Below, one piece after another: positions 43,544 to 53,810 of a DNA stretch of 64,000 nucleotides. Both the position numbers and the translations under genes were made by a program. Every line of letters begins with the position of its first letter. Position 1 is the stretch's first letter. A model generated the notes under the pieces. It was not told the DNA's origin and made no database searches. It saw nothing but the letters and a program-made list of their open reading frames with translations. The DNA lies in NCBI GenBank assembly GCA_021815405.1, contig JAKAGV010000011.1, forward strand, positions 62,001 to 126,000, given 5' to 3'. The DNA comes from Bacteroidota bacterium (GTDB lineage Bacteria; Bacteroidota; Ignavibacteria; Ignavibacteriales; Ignavibacteriaceae).

Positions 43544-46297
43544 ATGCTTAAAAGACCATTTTACTATTTGACAATTGCTGCAATTATTTTTTCAAGCCAG
43601 TTTTTTTACGGACAGGTAATATCATTAAAAAAACAGAACTCGATGCCTTATTTTGTGAATGGTCCTCTCGTTACTAAAGAGAATCTTTCTTCCCGAAGAA
43701 ACTGGGAGTTTATGAGACTTAGAGATCCATATACTAATAAAATTCCTGCCAACATTTCCATTCTAGAAAGGAAATTTGCTGAAACACTTCCTACCGATAA
43801 GACTACAATGCTTCGTAAAAGCAGCCAGGTTTTTTCATCTAACTGGGCATTCCGCGGTCCATATAATCAGGGAGGCAGATCTAGAGCGGTTGCAGTAGAT
43901 GTAACAAATCCAAATATTATTCTAGCTGGAGGCGCTACCGGGGGTATGTGGCGTTCAACTGATAACGGACAAAGTTGGAGCAGAGTAACACCGGTTCAAG
44001 ATACTATTCAGACTGTTACTTGTATTGTTCAAGATACAAGAGCCGGCAAAACAAATAATTGGTATTATGGAACAGGTGAATATGCTTCAAACCTTGTTAT
44101 ACCTGATAACGGTGCTGGATTTGCTACAGATCTAGGTGCCGGAATTTATAAATCAACTGATGACGGAGTTACTTGGTCAAGGCTTTATTCGACAATGCCT
44201 AACTATTCGCCTACATTTGTAAATCCTTTTCAGATTGTCTGGAACCTTGCGGTTGATACTACAAATAAAAGCGAAGACATTGTTTATGCGGCGGTATATG
44301 GCGGCATTTTCCGTTCAACTGACGGCGGCTCTATCTGGACACAGGTTTTGGGAAATAATAATAATTCGATTTATACAAATGTAGCTGTTACAAATAAAGG
44401 CGATGTGTATGCAGCTTTAAGCAACGGCAATGTTCAGGGAATTTGGCATTCGAATGACGGAATTAATTGGACTGATATTACTCCGGCAAACTTTCCAACA
44501 GTTTATGCAAGAATAGTAATTGCTAACCCTCCGACAAACTCAAACGAGCTTTATCTTCTTGCCAACACTCCCGGGAGCGGCATGGCTGGCGACCCTCAAA
44601 ATGGTTCCGATGATTATCAAAGCCTTTGGAAATATGACGCTTCATCAAATCAATGGACAGACTTAACGAATATGCTGCCCGACTGGTCCGGTCCAGTCGG
44701 TGGTTATTCTACCCAGAGAAGTTACGATATGTTGATAAAAGTCAGCCCGGCTGATTCAAACTTTGTTATTATTGGCGGGACAAATTTATATAGAACAACC
44801 GACGGTTTTGCCACCAAACTGGATTCTACTGATTGGATTGGCGGATACTCAACTGCAAATGATGTTTCATCTTATCCAAATCAACATCCTGATGAGCACG
44901 ACCTTTACTTTTTACCTTCCGATCCAAAAATTGTTTACTCAGCGAATGACGGAGGTATAAGCTATACAACTGATGTAACAGCTCAACAAGTTAATTGGGT
45001 TAGTCTTGATAACGGTTTTTTAACGACACAATTCTATTCTGCAGCTCTCGACCATGCTACTGCAAATTCTCCACTTATTGTGGGAGGAATGCAGGATAAT
45101 GGAAACATGATGGATACTACTTGGACACAAAATTCAAGTTGGGTTGTTCTTCCCTTTGGCGGTGATGGCTGTATAGATGCCGTTGCTGATGGTGGAAACT
45201 ATATCTACTTCTCAACTCAGAACGGTAACATAATTGAAGGAAGAATTTCTGACCAAAAAGGTGCCATCATAATGCCATCAGGTGCTACAGGATTTTTGTT
45301 TGTAACTCCATATGTGCTTGATCCTAACAATACAAGTATGATGTATGAAGCTGCCGGAACTCAGATTTGGCGTAACTCGAATCTTTTAGATATTCCAATA
45401 GGAGGTGACAGCGCAACTACAATTGGCTGGACTCAAATGACTGGCATCGATACCTCAAACACCATAACTGCTTTGGCAGTGTCGAGTAATCCGGCAAACA
45501 TTCTTTATTATGGTACAGACAATGGAACGGTCTTTAAAGTGATTTCTGCAAATGTCGGTCTTCCTGTTTCAATTAATGTTACTTCGAACAATTTTCCTCC
45601 TGGATACGTTAATTGTATTGCAGTAGATCCTTCAAATGCTGACAATGTTATGGTTGATTTTTCAAACTATTCTGTTCAAAGTATTTTTTATTCAACCGAT
45701 GGAGGTAATTCTTGGACGGCTGTTTCCGGAAACCTTGAGCAATTTCCCGATGGATCAGGCAACGGTCCTTCTGTTCGTTCTGTTCGCATATTGGATTTAA
45801 ATGGAAGCAAAATATATTATGCCGGTACAAGCACAGGTCTTTATGCTACCACAGATTTAAATGGAATGTCTACAGTCTGGACTCAGCAAGGCGCTGCCAA
45901 TATAGGTATGGTTGATGTAGAAGCAATTGATGCAAGAGATAATGACGGTACAGTTGCAGTTGGTACTTTCGGTGCCGGTGTGTTTAGTACTAAGGTACTT
46001 GCAACCGGAGTTCAGTCTCAAAATAATGTCCCTTTAGCATTTTCTCTTTCACAAAATTATCCAAATCCATTTAATCCATCGACTATAATTAAATACAGTA
46101 TTGCTAAACCAGAATTGGTTAAGCTTTCAGTTTATAATATACTTGGTCAGCAAGTTGTTTCTTTAATTAATAAAGAACAGCAAGCCGGTAATTATGAGGT
46201 AGACTTTGATGCATCTAAATTTTCAAGCGGAGTTTATTTATACAGGTTAGATGCTGGCAATTTTACAAGTGTAAAGAAAATGATTTTGATTAAATAA
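43544..46297 (+). CDS. Type IX-secreted BNR/sortilin-repeat protein
   Basis: A 917-residue secreted protein. Signal peptide to about residue 25 (ends FFYGQ). Residues about 90-800 hold many Asp-box/BNR repeats such as STDNGQSWSRV, STDDGVTWSRL, STDGGSIWTQV and STDGGNSWTAV, which build a large beta propeller (sortilin/Vps10 or sialidase-like fold); no catalytic site is evident. The C-terminus carries the type IX sorting domain: LSQNYPNPFNPSTIIKYSI and VYNILGQQV, ending KKMILIK. I chose ATG 43544, which has AAAGG 6 bp upstream, over ATG 43538. Probably cell-surface or released. Confidence 0.88.
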   Translation: MLKRPFYYLTIAAIIFSSQFFYGQVISLKKQNSMPYFVNGPLVTKENLSSRRNWEFMRLRDPYTNKIPANISILERKFAETLPTDKTTMLRKSSQVFSSNWAFRGPYNQGGRSRAVAVDVTNPNIILAGGATGGMWRSTDNGQSWSRVTPVQDTIQTVTCIVQDTRAGKTNNWYYGTGEYASNLVIPDNGAGFATDLGAGIYKSTDDGVTWSRLYSTMPNYSPTFVNPFQIVWNLAVDTTNKSEDIVYAAVYGGIFRSTDGGSIWTQVLGNNNNSIYTNVAVTNKGDVYAALSNGNVQGIWHSNDGINWTDITPANFPTVYARIVIANPPTNSNELYLLANTPGSGMAGDPQNGSDDYQSLWKYDASSNQWTDLTNMLPDWSGPVGGYSTQRSYDMLIKVSPADSNFVIIGGTNLYRTTDGFATKLDSTDWIGGYSTANDVSSYPNQHPDEHDLYFLPSDPKIVYSANDGGISYTTDVTAQQVNWVSLDNGFLTTQFYSAALDHATANSPLIVGGMQDNGNMMDTTWTQNSSWVVLPFGGDGCIDAVADGGNYIYFSTQNGNIIEGRISDQKGAIIMPSGATGFLFVTPYVLDPNNTSMMYEAAGTQIWRNSNLLDIPIGGDSATTIGWTQMTGIDTSNTITALAVSSNPANILYYGTDNGTVFKVISANVGLPVSINVTSNNFPPGYVNCIAVDPSNADNVMVDFSNYSVQSIFYSTDGGNSWTAVSGNLEQFPDGSGNGPSVRSVRILDLNGSKIYYAGTSTGLYATTDLNGMSTVWTQQGAANIGMVDVEAIDARDNDGTVAVGTFGAGVFSTKVLATGVQSQNNVPLAFSLSQNYPNPFNPSTIIKYSIAKPELVKLSVYNILGQQVVSLINKEQQAGNYEVDFDASKFSSGVYLYRLDAGNFTSVKKMILIK

Positions 46298-46337
46298 CGA
46301 CAGAAATCCTCACATCCAGGCAAGAGTACTAGATATA

Positions 46338-46372
46338 AAAAAAGCCCTAATGTTATTATTTAGGGCTTTTTT
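46338..46372. terminator. Bidirectional terminator between the two type IX-secreted genes
   Basis: AAAAAAGCCCTAA (46338-46350) pairs with TTAGGGCTTTTTT (46360-46372), 13 bp with a 9-base loop, and flanking A and T runs on both sides. It lies between convergent stops at 46297 and 46403. Confidence 0.92.
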
Positions 46373-46402
46373 ATTTAAGTGAGTAGAATTAGTTAGTGAA
46401 AT

Positions 46403-49400
46403 TTATTTTAGGAAGATCATCTTTTTAGCCGTTACAAAATCTCCGGCAACTATTCTGTATATATAAGCACCACTTGATACCTGTTCACCAGAGTTATTCC
46501 TGCCGTTCCATTGTATGTTGTAGCTTCCGGCGGGCTTCTGTTCATCAACTAAAGTCTTTACTTCTTGCCCAAGCATGTTATAAATTTTAATTGAAACATT
46601 AGCTGCCTTCGGAAGTTGATAGTTTATCTCCGTTGTTGGATTAAACGGATTTGGATAATTCTGCGATAATGAAAATTCCTTCGGCAGAGAACCAGGAGTA
46701 TTATCGATACCTGTTACAATTAAACCATTCTTACCGAATGTTAAAGTAGGACCTTGTTGCTGCGGATTTCCATTTATGCTGAATGATGATTTTATTACTG
46801 ATCCAACCGGAATAGAATTGTTCAAAAAGCTTAATATGAAATTGCCTGGATTGAAATTGCCGCTTAAAGCTTTTGGCGAATTGAAGAAAAATTTCGCTTC
46901 ACCAGGCTTTGATTCAAGCGCTTGTACTAATGAACCATTGATATTAATTGATTTTGTAAATGCGTTAAATGAAATCAATGCCGGATCATAATAAAGTGTA
47001 AGCAATAAACTGTTAACGTTTTGCGCATTCGAAATTGCAATAGGCAGTGTTGCTGAAGATGTTTGGTTGTAAGTAACATTACCAATTGAAACAGAACCGG
47101 AAGATTGAGTTACATTCGGAGAGATTCCGTTTATAAAATCATAAAGTGCTGTTAAGTCTGCTTCATTTATTACCCCATCTTTATTGAAATCTGCATTTGC
47201 CAAAGCTTGCGGATTAGTTATAGGGCTAGTGCCGCTTAGGTAGAAAAGCAATGCAAAGAAGTCATTCATATTTACAACACCGTCAAGAGTAACATCTCCT
47301 GCTTGCTGAATTGAACCGATAATATTGTGGTAAATAAATGTTCCGTTCGTAAATGAAAAGTTATAATTAGAATTATTTGCGTTGAACTTAGAAGAATCGC
47401 AAACAATAGTGGTTGTTGAGTCCGCCGCAGAAGGTTTAATCTGAAGCTCAAGGCTGAACAATTTTCCAATAGAATCAATTGGAGTAATTCCAAATCCCGT
47501 AAAGCCGATTTGCCCGGCGACTGAAGTATCTATTACAAGATGCCATTGGGCATTGTTAATCAATCCGTTTGAAAGTGTTGCAAGGTAAGTCACTTTTGAT
47601 GTGTCATATAAAAATCTTCCACTAAGATAATTGAAAGTCATTGTCTTAGGTAGATATAGATTTACATCCACAAAATAAGTTGCACCTTTGTAAGCATTCA
47701 GAGTGCTTGAAACAGATATTGAAGGATTCGCACCTACATTAAAACCTGAATAATCAACATATCCAGGTTGCGGCATCGCATTGGGGAAATGCGTTGAATC
47801 AATTATTAGAGCTGGGATAATGGTTGGATCTGTTAAAGACAAAAAATCATTATTCCTGAAATCAACATCTTGAGTTGCTACATCAGTTCCCGAATGGTAA
47901 AGATCGATGAAAGGTGCTGTGTAGCCGAAAGCAGAATTATTTATCTTTATGCCGCTTGGCTGTGCTGAACTCACGGCAGGATAAGCAGAAACATTAATAA
48001 ACGGATTAGTAGAAAAGTTAGTCCTTTCAAAATTAAGTCCATTAAATATAGGATTGAACACACATCCTTGAATTTCCAGATCACTTACCATGCTGTTACC
48101 AAGCAAAATATTTCCGTTGAACACTGGCGCTACGATTGAATTACTTGCGGAGTTAAATCCCTTTAAAATCAAATTATTTATTAAGTTCGTCGTATCAATT
48201 ACTGTTCCGGAAAGAGTAAAATTGCTAATCGATTGCATAGGTGGATTTAATGGTGTACCAGCACTCATGGGTAATATAACCAGCGATGGCAATGAAGGAT
48301 CAACGTCTAAGTTTATACCAATAAAATTTTCAGTAAAGCTGCCGCCTATAAAGTTTAAATTATCATTTACCAAGACATGCAATCCATTATTGCCATTGAA
48401 TGAAGCAGTAGTATTATTAAAAGTTCCTTTGGAAGAGTTCGAAATGGTAATTCCGTCGCCTTGACCCGGTGATGGCGGTATGGATTTATTATCATTTGAA
48501 GTAAGATTATTAACGGTAAAGTTGCGGCAATAATTAAATATCGTTCCTGAAATTATATTAGAATTTGTAGTAATATTGGTAAGAGTTATATTCTTACAAT
48601 TATACAAATTTAATCCATCGATGCAGCCGGAAATATTCAGGTTAGTCAGTACAATGTTACTATCAGCTTGGAATTCAATGCCTGTGTTTGTTAAACCAAC
48701 TACAGTGATATTATCGAGAGTAACATAACTGCATCCTGGTGCGATATTTACCGATCCGCTGACATTAAAGGGATGGACAGAATAGATATTCAAATTACTA
48801 GCACTTACATTAGAACTTCCTGAAGCAATGAACATTAATGGAAAGATTGTGTTTCCTGAACCCCTTACATTTATTCCCGTCGTTAAAAAGACAGGCTCAT
48901 TGAACACACCGTTATCGACTATAATTGAATCGCCTGGCTGAGCATAATTCATCGCATGAGCATATGTTCTAAATGGAAGAGAAATGCTGCCATCATTTGG
49001 AGGGTAATCCTGACCGGAATTTGATACATACCAATTTCTTATTTGATGGAAATAAACTCTGATTGAATCATTAGAGGTTACATTCGAATAGATATAAGTC
49101 GGAATAGGTCCAAAGCTTGTTGCTCCGACTGTGACATTCTGAATTGAATAACCTGGATTTGCAGTTATTGTAAACGTCTGGCTTCCACCGTATTGAATCG
49201 GAATTAATCCGGAAGGTGAAATTGATCCTCCTGCACTTGCTGATGCAGAAATATAATAGGTATTTATTGCAAAGGTAACTGAGATTGTATGAATTGATTT
49301 TACATTGATAAAAGTATAAGATGAAGTTGAGTCCACGTACTTTCCATCAACAAAAACACTGTCAACATGATATCCTGGGTTAGATGTAAATGTATAAGTA

Positions 49401-50083
49401 ACATTACTTCCTGGTGAAACTGAATTGGTTCCCAAAGGAGAAATATTTCCGTTTAAGCCTGTAGAGGAAGTTATCGTACAAATATTTGAGAAGGATGCAC
49501 TAATCGTATGATTTGAAGTGACATTGCTGAAAGTGTATTCGGAATCAGGTCCTACCGCCGTATTATCAATATAAATGTTTGAAACGAAGTAACCCGAATC
49601 CGGCACTACTTTAAATGTTTGATTCTGTCCATATGCAACCAAAGTTACTGTTGATGGTGTAATTGTTCCGTGAGAACTTTGAGTAGGTGTTAAGGAAAAT
49701 AAAGTAGCATTACCTGCACCAGTAAAACTCCAAGTAGGAGTCCAAAGCGAATAAATATTATTAGAATTTTTAGACCTTACATGCCAGTAATATGTAACTC
49801 CATTTACCGGAGAAAAACTGTAATTGGTTGATGTAAGAGAATCAACATCAATTAAGATATTTGTGAAATTAGAATCACTTGCAATCTGTAAATTGAAAGT
49901 TAAACCAACAGTGCTGCTTGTCAGATACCAATTCAAATTTGTTGGTACTTCCCAAACGATTGAACCGTTTGTTGGGTAATCAGGAATAGGAACATTATAT
50001 GGTGACTGCGCAAAGGTTATACTTCCTAACAAGTATACAGCGACTAATGTCAACATAACTAATCGTAGAAGATTTTTAAGCAT
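46403..50083 (-). CDS. Giant type IX-secreted protein with beta-helix, cohesin-like and dockerin-like parts
   Basis: A 1226-residue surface or secreted protein. I start it at ATG 50083 (MLKNLLRLVM), which has GGAGGG 8 bp upstream; ATG 50113 would hide the signal peptide (ends SITFAQ). In order: an Fn3-like domain; three ~72-residue repeats like the divergent InlB B-repeat (about 120-335, SGYFVSNIYID, PGYHVDSVFVDG, PGYSIQNVTVG); a parallel beta-helix (about 340-800) opening WYVSNSGQDYPPNDGS; a cohesin-like domain; a dockerin-like EF pair (DVTLDGVVNMND, DFNKDGVINEAD); a second cohesin-like domain; and the sorting domain with YPNPFNPTTEINYQL. Likely binds or cuts a polysaccharide; no catalytic residues recognised. 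Confidence 0.87.
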   Translation of the reverse strand: MLKNLLRLVMLTLVAVYLLGSITFAQSPYNVPIPDYPTNGSIVWEVPTNLNWYLTSSTVGLTFNLQIASDSNFTNILIDVDSLTSTNYSFSPVNGVTYYWHVRSKNSNNIYSLWTPTWSFTGAGNATLFSLTPTQSSHGTITPSTVTLVAYGQNQTFKVVPDSGYFVSNIYIDNTAVGPDSEYTFSNVTSNHTISASFSNICTITSSTGLNGNISPLGTNSVSPGSNVTYTFTSNPGYHVDSVFVDGKYVDSTSSYTFINVKSIHTISVTFAINTYYISASASAGGSISPSGLIPIQYGGSQTFTITANPGYSIQNVTVGATSFGPIPTYIYSNVTSNDSIRVYFHQIRNWYVSNSGQDYPPNDGSISLPFRTYAHAMNYAQPGDSIIVDNGVFNEPVFLTTGINVRGSGNTIFPLMFIASGSSNVSASNLNIYSVHPFNVSGSVNIAPGCSYVTLDNITVVGLTNTGIEFQADSNIVLTNLNISGCIDGLNLYNCKNITLTNITTNSNIISGTIFNYCRNFTVNNLTSNDNKSIPPSPGQGDGITISNSSKGTFNNTTASFNGNNGLHVLVNDNLNFIGGSFTENFIGINLDVDPSLPSLVILPMSAGTPLNPPMQSISNFTLSGTVIDTTNLINNLILKGFNSASNSIVAPVFNGNILLGNSMVSDLEIQGCVFNPIFNGLNFERTNFSTNPFINVSAYPAVSSAQPSGIKINNSAFGYTAPFIDLYHSGTDVATQDVDFRNNDFLSLTDPTIIPALIIDSTHFPNAMPQPGYVDYSGFNVGANPSISVSSTLNAYKGATYFVDVNLYLPKTMTFNYLSGRFLYDTSKVTYLATLSNGLINNAQWHLVIDTSVAGQIGFTGFGITPIDSIGKLFSLELQIKPSAADSTTTIVCDSSKFNANNSNYNFSFTNGTFIYHNIIGSIQQAGDVTLDGVVNMNDFFALLFYLSGTSPITNPQALANADFNKDGVINEADLTALYDFINGISPNVTQSSGSVSIGNVTYNQTSSATLPIAISNAQNVNSLLLTLYYDPALISFNAFTKSININGSLVQALESKPGEAKFFFNSPKALSGNFNPGNFILSFLNNSIPVGSVIKSSFSINGNPQQQGPTLTFGKNGLIVTGIDNTPGSLPKEFSLSQNYPNPFNPTTEINYQLPKAANVSIKIYNMLGQEVKTLVDEQKPAGSYNIQWNGRNNSGEQVSSGAYIYRIVAGDFVTAKKMIFLK

Positions 50084-50502
50084 AAAGAACCCTCCGAATA
50101 TAATTTTTGACATTGCCTAATAAAACATTGACCAATAAGACAAATGCCTATTAAGCTGATAGTAAGAAATTAAAATTATTTAGAAAATAGTTTTATTAGC
50201 TGAAATGTAACGGCATTACTGCCTTACAGCTAAATCCGCATAACTTAAAGTGGAAACAATCGAAAAATCACACTAATATTATATCAATAAAAGCCAGACC
50301 GGTAATATAATTCTACCAAATACCTTTATGAACGACGAACGGTAAAATTATCTGTATATGTTTCGGATTACTGATTTTAAAGCTTAGCGCCGACTAACAT
50401 AATTATAAATGTCAAAACAGTCAAATTGAAATTGAGTTTCCTTTTTTAATTAAATAATTCGTAGATTAAATTATTATATATTACTTTTTTAGAGAGGAGT
50501 AC
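50084..50502. other. Gene-free gap between divergent genes
   Basis: Holds the leader of the giant secreted protein (minus strand) and the upstream region of the APC permease. A hairpin may form from TGTAACGGCA (50206-50215) and TGCCTTACA (50220-50228) with one bulged base. No ORF of note. Confidence 0.5.
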
Positions 50503-52026
50503 ATGATCGATAAACCGGCTACTGCTACTTCAGAAAATCAGGAGAATTATGCGGACAAGCCTTCCACCAAAGGTAAGATTTCTAAAACCTCATTCAAAAA
50601 AGAATTAAAACTTATCGACTCCACGATGATTGTAATTGGTTCCATGATAGGATCCGGGATATTTATTGTTAGTGCTGGCATTGGAAGAACTGTCGGTTCG
50701 CCCGGTTATCTATTGCTTGTTTGGCTGATTACCGGAGCTGTTACAATTACAGCAGCATTAAGTTATGGCGAACTTGCCGGTATGCTGCCACATGCAGGAG
50801 GTCAGTATGTATATTTACGCGAAGAATATAATCCATTAGTCGGTTTCCTTTATGGCTGGACTTTGTTCCTTGTTATACAAACCGGAACAATTGCCGCTGT
50901 TGCTGTAGCCTTTGCCAAATTTACTGCTGTCATTATTCCTTTCTTCAGCGAAAATAATATTTTAATACATGCTTTCGGGTTTAACATTTCAGCAGCACAG
51001 CTTTTAGGAATTGCTAGCGTCCTTTTCCTAACTTATCTGAATATGCTCGGTTTAAAAACTGGTAAGACTATTCAAAACATATTTACATCAACAAAAACAC
51101 TCGCATTATTTCTTCTAATCGTACTTGCATTTCTTATTGGAAGCAATGCGGTTGCTGGACATGCTAACTTTTCAGACTTTTGGAATCCAACCTGGACACA
51201 TCTTTCTAATGGGAAAATTTCTTCCGTGCAGCCACTCTCCGGATTAATGCTGATAGCTGCAATAGGGGTTGCAATGGTCGGCTCGCTCTTCTCAAGTGAT
51301 GCTTGGAATAACATTACATTTACAGCCGGTGAAGTGGTTAATCCCAAAAGAACAATTCCATTAAGTTTATTTCTTGGAACATTGATCGTTACGCTTTTAT
51401 ATATTTCTGCGAATGTCGGTTATATCATGGTTCTTCCGTTAAAAGGAAATCCTGATAGTATAAATGCAATGCAAAGAGGAATCCAATTTGCTATGAGTGA
51501 TCGAGTAGCCACTGCCACGGCTTCAATTATTTTTGGAAGTCCTGCAGTTATAATAATGGCTGTGCTTATCATGATTTCAACTTTCGGATGCAACAACGGG
51601 CTTATCCTTTCGGGTGCTAGAGTTTATTATGCTATGGCGAAGGATAAATTATTTTTCAAAAACACTGGCAAACTAAACAAGTATTCAGTCCCGGGTTTTG
51701 CGCTCGTAATTCAGGCTGTCTGGGCAAGTCTTTTGTGTTTATCCGGGACTTACAACGATTTACTTGACTATGTAATCTTCGCCGTACTGATTTTTTATAT
51801 CTTAACTATTTTTGGAATTTTCAGGCTTCGTAAATTGCGTCCCAATACTGAACGACCATACAAAGCTTGGGGTTATCCTGTTGTGCCTGCAATATATATT
51901 TTATGTGCCGTAGGTATCTGTATTGATTTGCTTATTTTTAAACCAATGTATACCTGGCCAGGTGTCATTATTGTTTTGATAGGAATTCCGGTGTATTTTT
52001 TATGGAGAAAATTTTCTGAAAAATAA
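50503..52026 (+). CDS. APC-family amino acid permease
   Basis: A 507-residue permease with about 12-14 helices. A 40-residue polar N-terminus precedes STMIVIGSMIGSGIFIVSAGIGRTVGSPGYLLLVW, the APC substrate-site motif. AWNNITFTAGEVVNPKRTIPLSLFLG is the conserved middle block, and RPYKAWGYPVVPAIYIL sits near the end, as in LAT-like permeases. GAGGAG precedes the ATG. The paralog at 41299-42651 is shorter and opposite in strand. Substrate unknown. Confidence 0.87.
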   Translation: MIDKPATATSENQENYADKPSTKGKISKTSFKKELKLIDSTMIVIGSMIGSGIFIVSAGIGRTVGSPGYLLLVWLITGAVTITAALSYGELAGMLPHAGGQYVYLREEYNPLVGFLYGWTLFLVIQTGTIAAVAVAFAKFTAVIIPFFSENNILIHAFGFNISAAQLLGIASVLFLTYLNMLGLKTGKTIQNIFTSTKTLALFLLIVLAFLIGSNAVAGHANFSDFWNPTWTHLSNGKISSVQPLSGLMLIAAIGVAMVGSLFSSDAWNNITFTAGEVVNPKRTIPLSLFLGTLIVTLLYISANVGYIMVLPLKGNPDSINAMQRGIQFAMSDRVATATASIIFGSPAVIIMAVLIMISTFGCNNGLILSGARVYYAMAKDKLFFKNTGKLNKYSVPGFALVIQAVWASLLCLSGTYNDLLDYVIFAVLIFYILTIFGIFRLRKLRPNTERPYKAWGYPVVPAIYILCAVGICIDLLIFKPMYTWPGVIIVLIGIPVYFLWRKFSEK

Positions 52027-52149
52027 TTAATTGTTAAATTGTCCACGATTGATAGATTTATATTTTACATATTCCATCAACTATCTTACACTTACAGAGA
52101 AATTCTAGCTAATGTTAAAATATTAATTACAGAATAATTGGGAGACCTC

Positions 52150-53766
52150 ATGACACAGTCCGCTGCTGCTCAGCCAGTTAAATTTAAATACAAATGGTTC
52201 GTCGCCGGAGACATTAATGGATTCTTCGGTTTGATGTTCGATAACCTTACAGTACTTTCCTTCTTAGCAGGAATTATGATATTCGTTTTCAAGTATCCGG
52301 CGGATATCGTTTACGGTAAAATGTTCCCAGGTACCGCGTTTGGTGTTCTTTTCGGAGATTTGGTTTATACCTGGATGGCGTTTCGTCTTGCTAAGAAAAA
52401 AAATAATTCGAATGTAACTGCAATGCCTCTTGGACTCGATACGCCATCGACAATTGGAATTGCGCTTACAGTTCTTGGTCCCGCTTTTATTTATTTGAAA
52501 GCGCAGGGAATGGCTGTTAATGACGCTGCGATGATGACATGGTACATTGGAATGGCGACAATGGTAATCATTGGAGTCTTTAAGTTAGTCTTTTCATTTA
52601 TTGGGGGATGGGTTCAGAAAATAGTTCCACAAGCAGGATTGCTTGGAAGCCTTGCTGGAATTGGTCTTGCTCTAATCGGATTTGTCCCGATGCTCGATGT
52701 ATTCGGTCTTCCTGTCATCGGAATGATTTCTCTTGGATTGATTTTATATACTCTCGTTGCGAAGATAAACCTTCCTAAAAAATTTCCCGGTGTGTTTGCT
52801 GCAATATTTATCGGAACTGTTTTATACTACATTTTATCTCCGATGGGATTATTTGGAGTAACTTACACCGCACCATCAATGCAACTTCACTTCGGTGTTC
52901 CGATTCCTACTTTAGGATTTGTTAACGGATTTTGGGAAGCATTAAAATATCTTCCGATTGCGCTGCCCTTTGCAATTCTAACTGTAGTTGGCGGAATAAA
53001 TGTTACTGAAAGTGCAAGAGTTGCTGGTGATGATTACAAAACGAGAGATATTCTCCTTACAGAAGCATGCGCAACTTTAATTGCCGGCATTTGCGGCGGT
53101 GTTGCACAAACAACTCCTTACATTGGTCAGCCTGCATATAAAGCAATGGGAAGCCGTGCCGGTTACACTGTACTTACCGGTCTATTTATAGGATTCGGAG
53201 GATTTCTCGGATATGTCTCTTTCTTCGTCGAGTTTATTCCTCGTGCAGTACTAGCACCAATATTAATTTTTGTTGCGCTTGATATTATGGTTCAGGCATT
53301 CAGGGCAGTTCCTGTTGCTCATACAACCGCTGTAGCATTTTCTCTTTTTCCAAATGTTGCCAGACTTCTCCAAATTCAAATGAGCAATACCGATATAGTC
53401 CCTCTAGCAAAATTTAATGAGCTGCTTACAGTACCTGGCAAAACTCTGCCGCAAATGCTTGTCATCGTCGCACTTGGGAACGGATTCATATTAACTGCAA
53501 TGTTGTGGGGCGCATTTGCTGCAAAACTGGTTGATAGGAAACTGAAGCAGGCAAGTATTTATCTTCTAGTAACTGCATTGTTTACATTTTTCGGAGTTAT
53601 TCATTCAGCTAATCCCAACGGAAATATGTATTTCCCATGGCAATTAACAGGAATATTTCAACAGATACCATATCAATTTACAATTGCTTATTTAATCCTA
53701 GCCGCTATGCTTTTCTTTTTATCTTACACTAAACAGAGCAAAGAACAAATCAGTTTGGTGGAATGA
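52150..53766 (+). CDS. NCS2/xanthine-uracil permease-like transporter
   Basis: A 538-residue membrane protein with about 12-14 helices. The middle block IALPFAILTVVGGINVTESARVAGDDYKTRDILLTE and GICGGVAQTTPYIGQPAYKAMGSRAGYT match the nucleobase:cation symporter-2 fold region, where a purine or related ring would bind. It may also be a divergent sulfate/benzoate-type (SLC23/26 fold) carrier. I start it at ATG 52150, which has GGAG 5 bp upstream; the in-frame TTG at 52138 lies before that site. 123 bp after the APC permease. Confidence 0.78.
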   Translation: MTQSAAAQPVKFKYKWFVAGDINGFFGLMFDNLTVLSFLAGIMIFVFKYPADIVYGKMFPGTAFGVLFGDLVYTWMAFRLAKKKNNSNVTAMPLGLDTPSTIGIALTVLGPAFIYLKAQGMAVNDAAMMTWYIGMATMVIIGVFKLVFSFIGGWVQKIVPQAGLLGSLAGIGLALIGFVPMLDVFGLPVIGMISLGLILYTLVAKINLPKKFPGVFAAIFIGTVLYYILSPMGLFGVTYTAPSMQLHFGVPIPTLGFVNGFWEALKYLPIALPFAILTVVGGINVTESARVAGDDYKTRDILLTEACATLIAGICGGVAQTTPYIGQPAYKAMGSRAGYTVLTGLFIGFGGFLGYVSFFVEFIPRAVLAPILIFVALDIMVQAFRAVPVAHTTAVAFSLFPNVARLLQIQMSNTDIVPLAKFNELLTVPGKTLPQMLVIVALGNGFILTAMLWGAFAAKLVDRKLKQASIYLLVTALFTFFGVIHSANPNGNMYFPWQLTGIFQQIPYQFTIAYLILAAMLFFLSYTKQSKEQISLVE

Positions 53767-53810
53767 TTAAGTAAAAAGTATGGTTGAGTAAATAATTAGC
53801 TTAAGGCGTT

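Noticed and set aside
48090-48464. Plus-strand 124-codon ORF inside the giant secreted gene
   Set aside because: Antisense shadow of a well-supported gene; low-complexity product.
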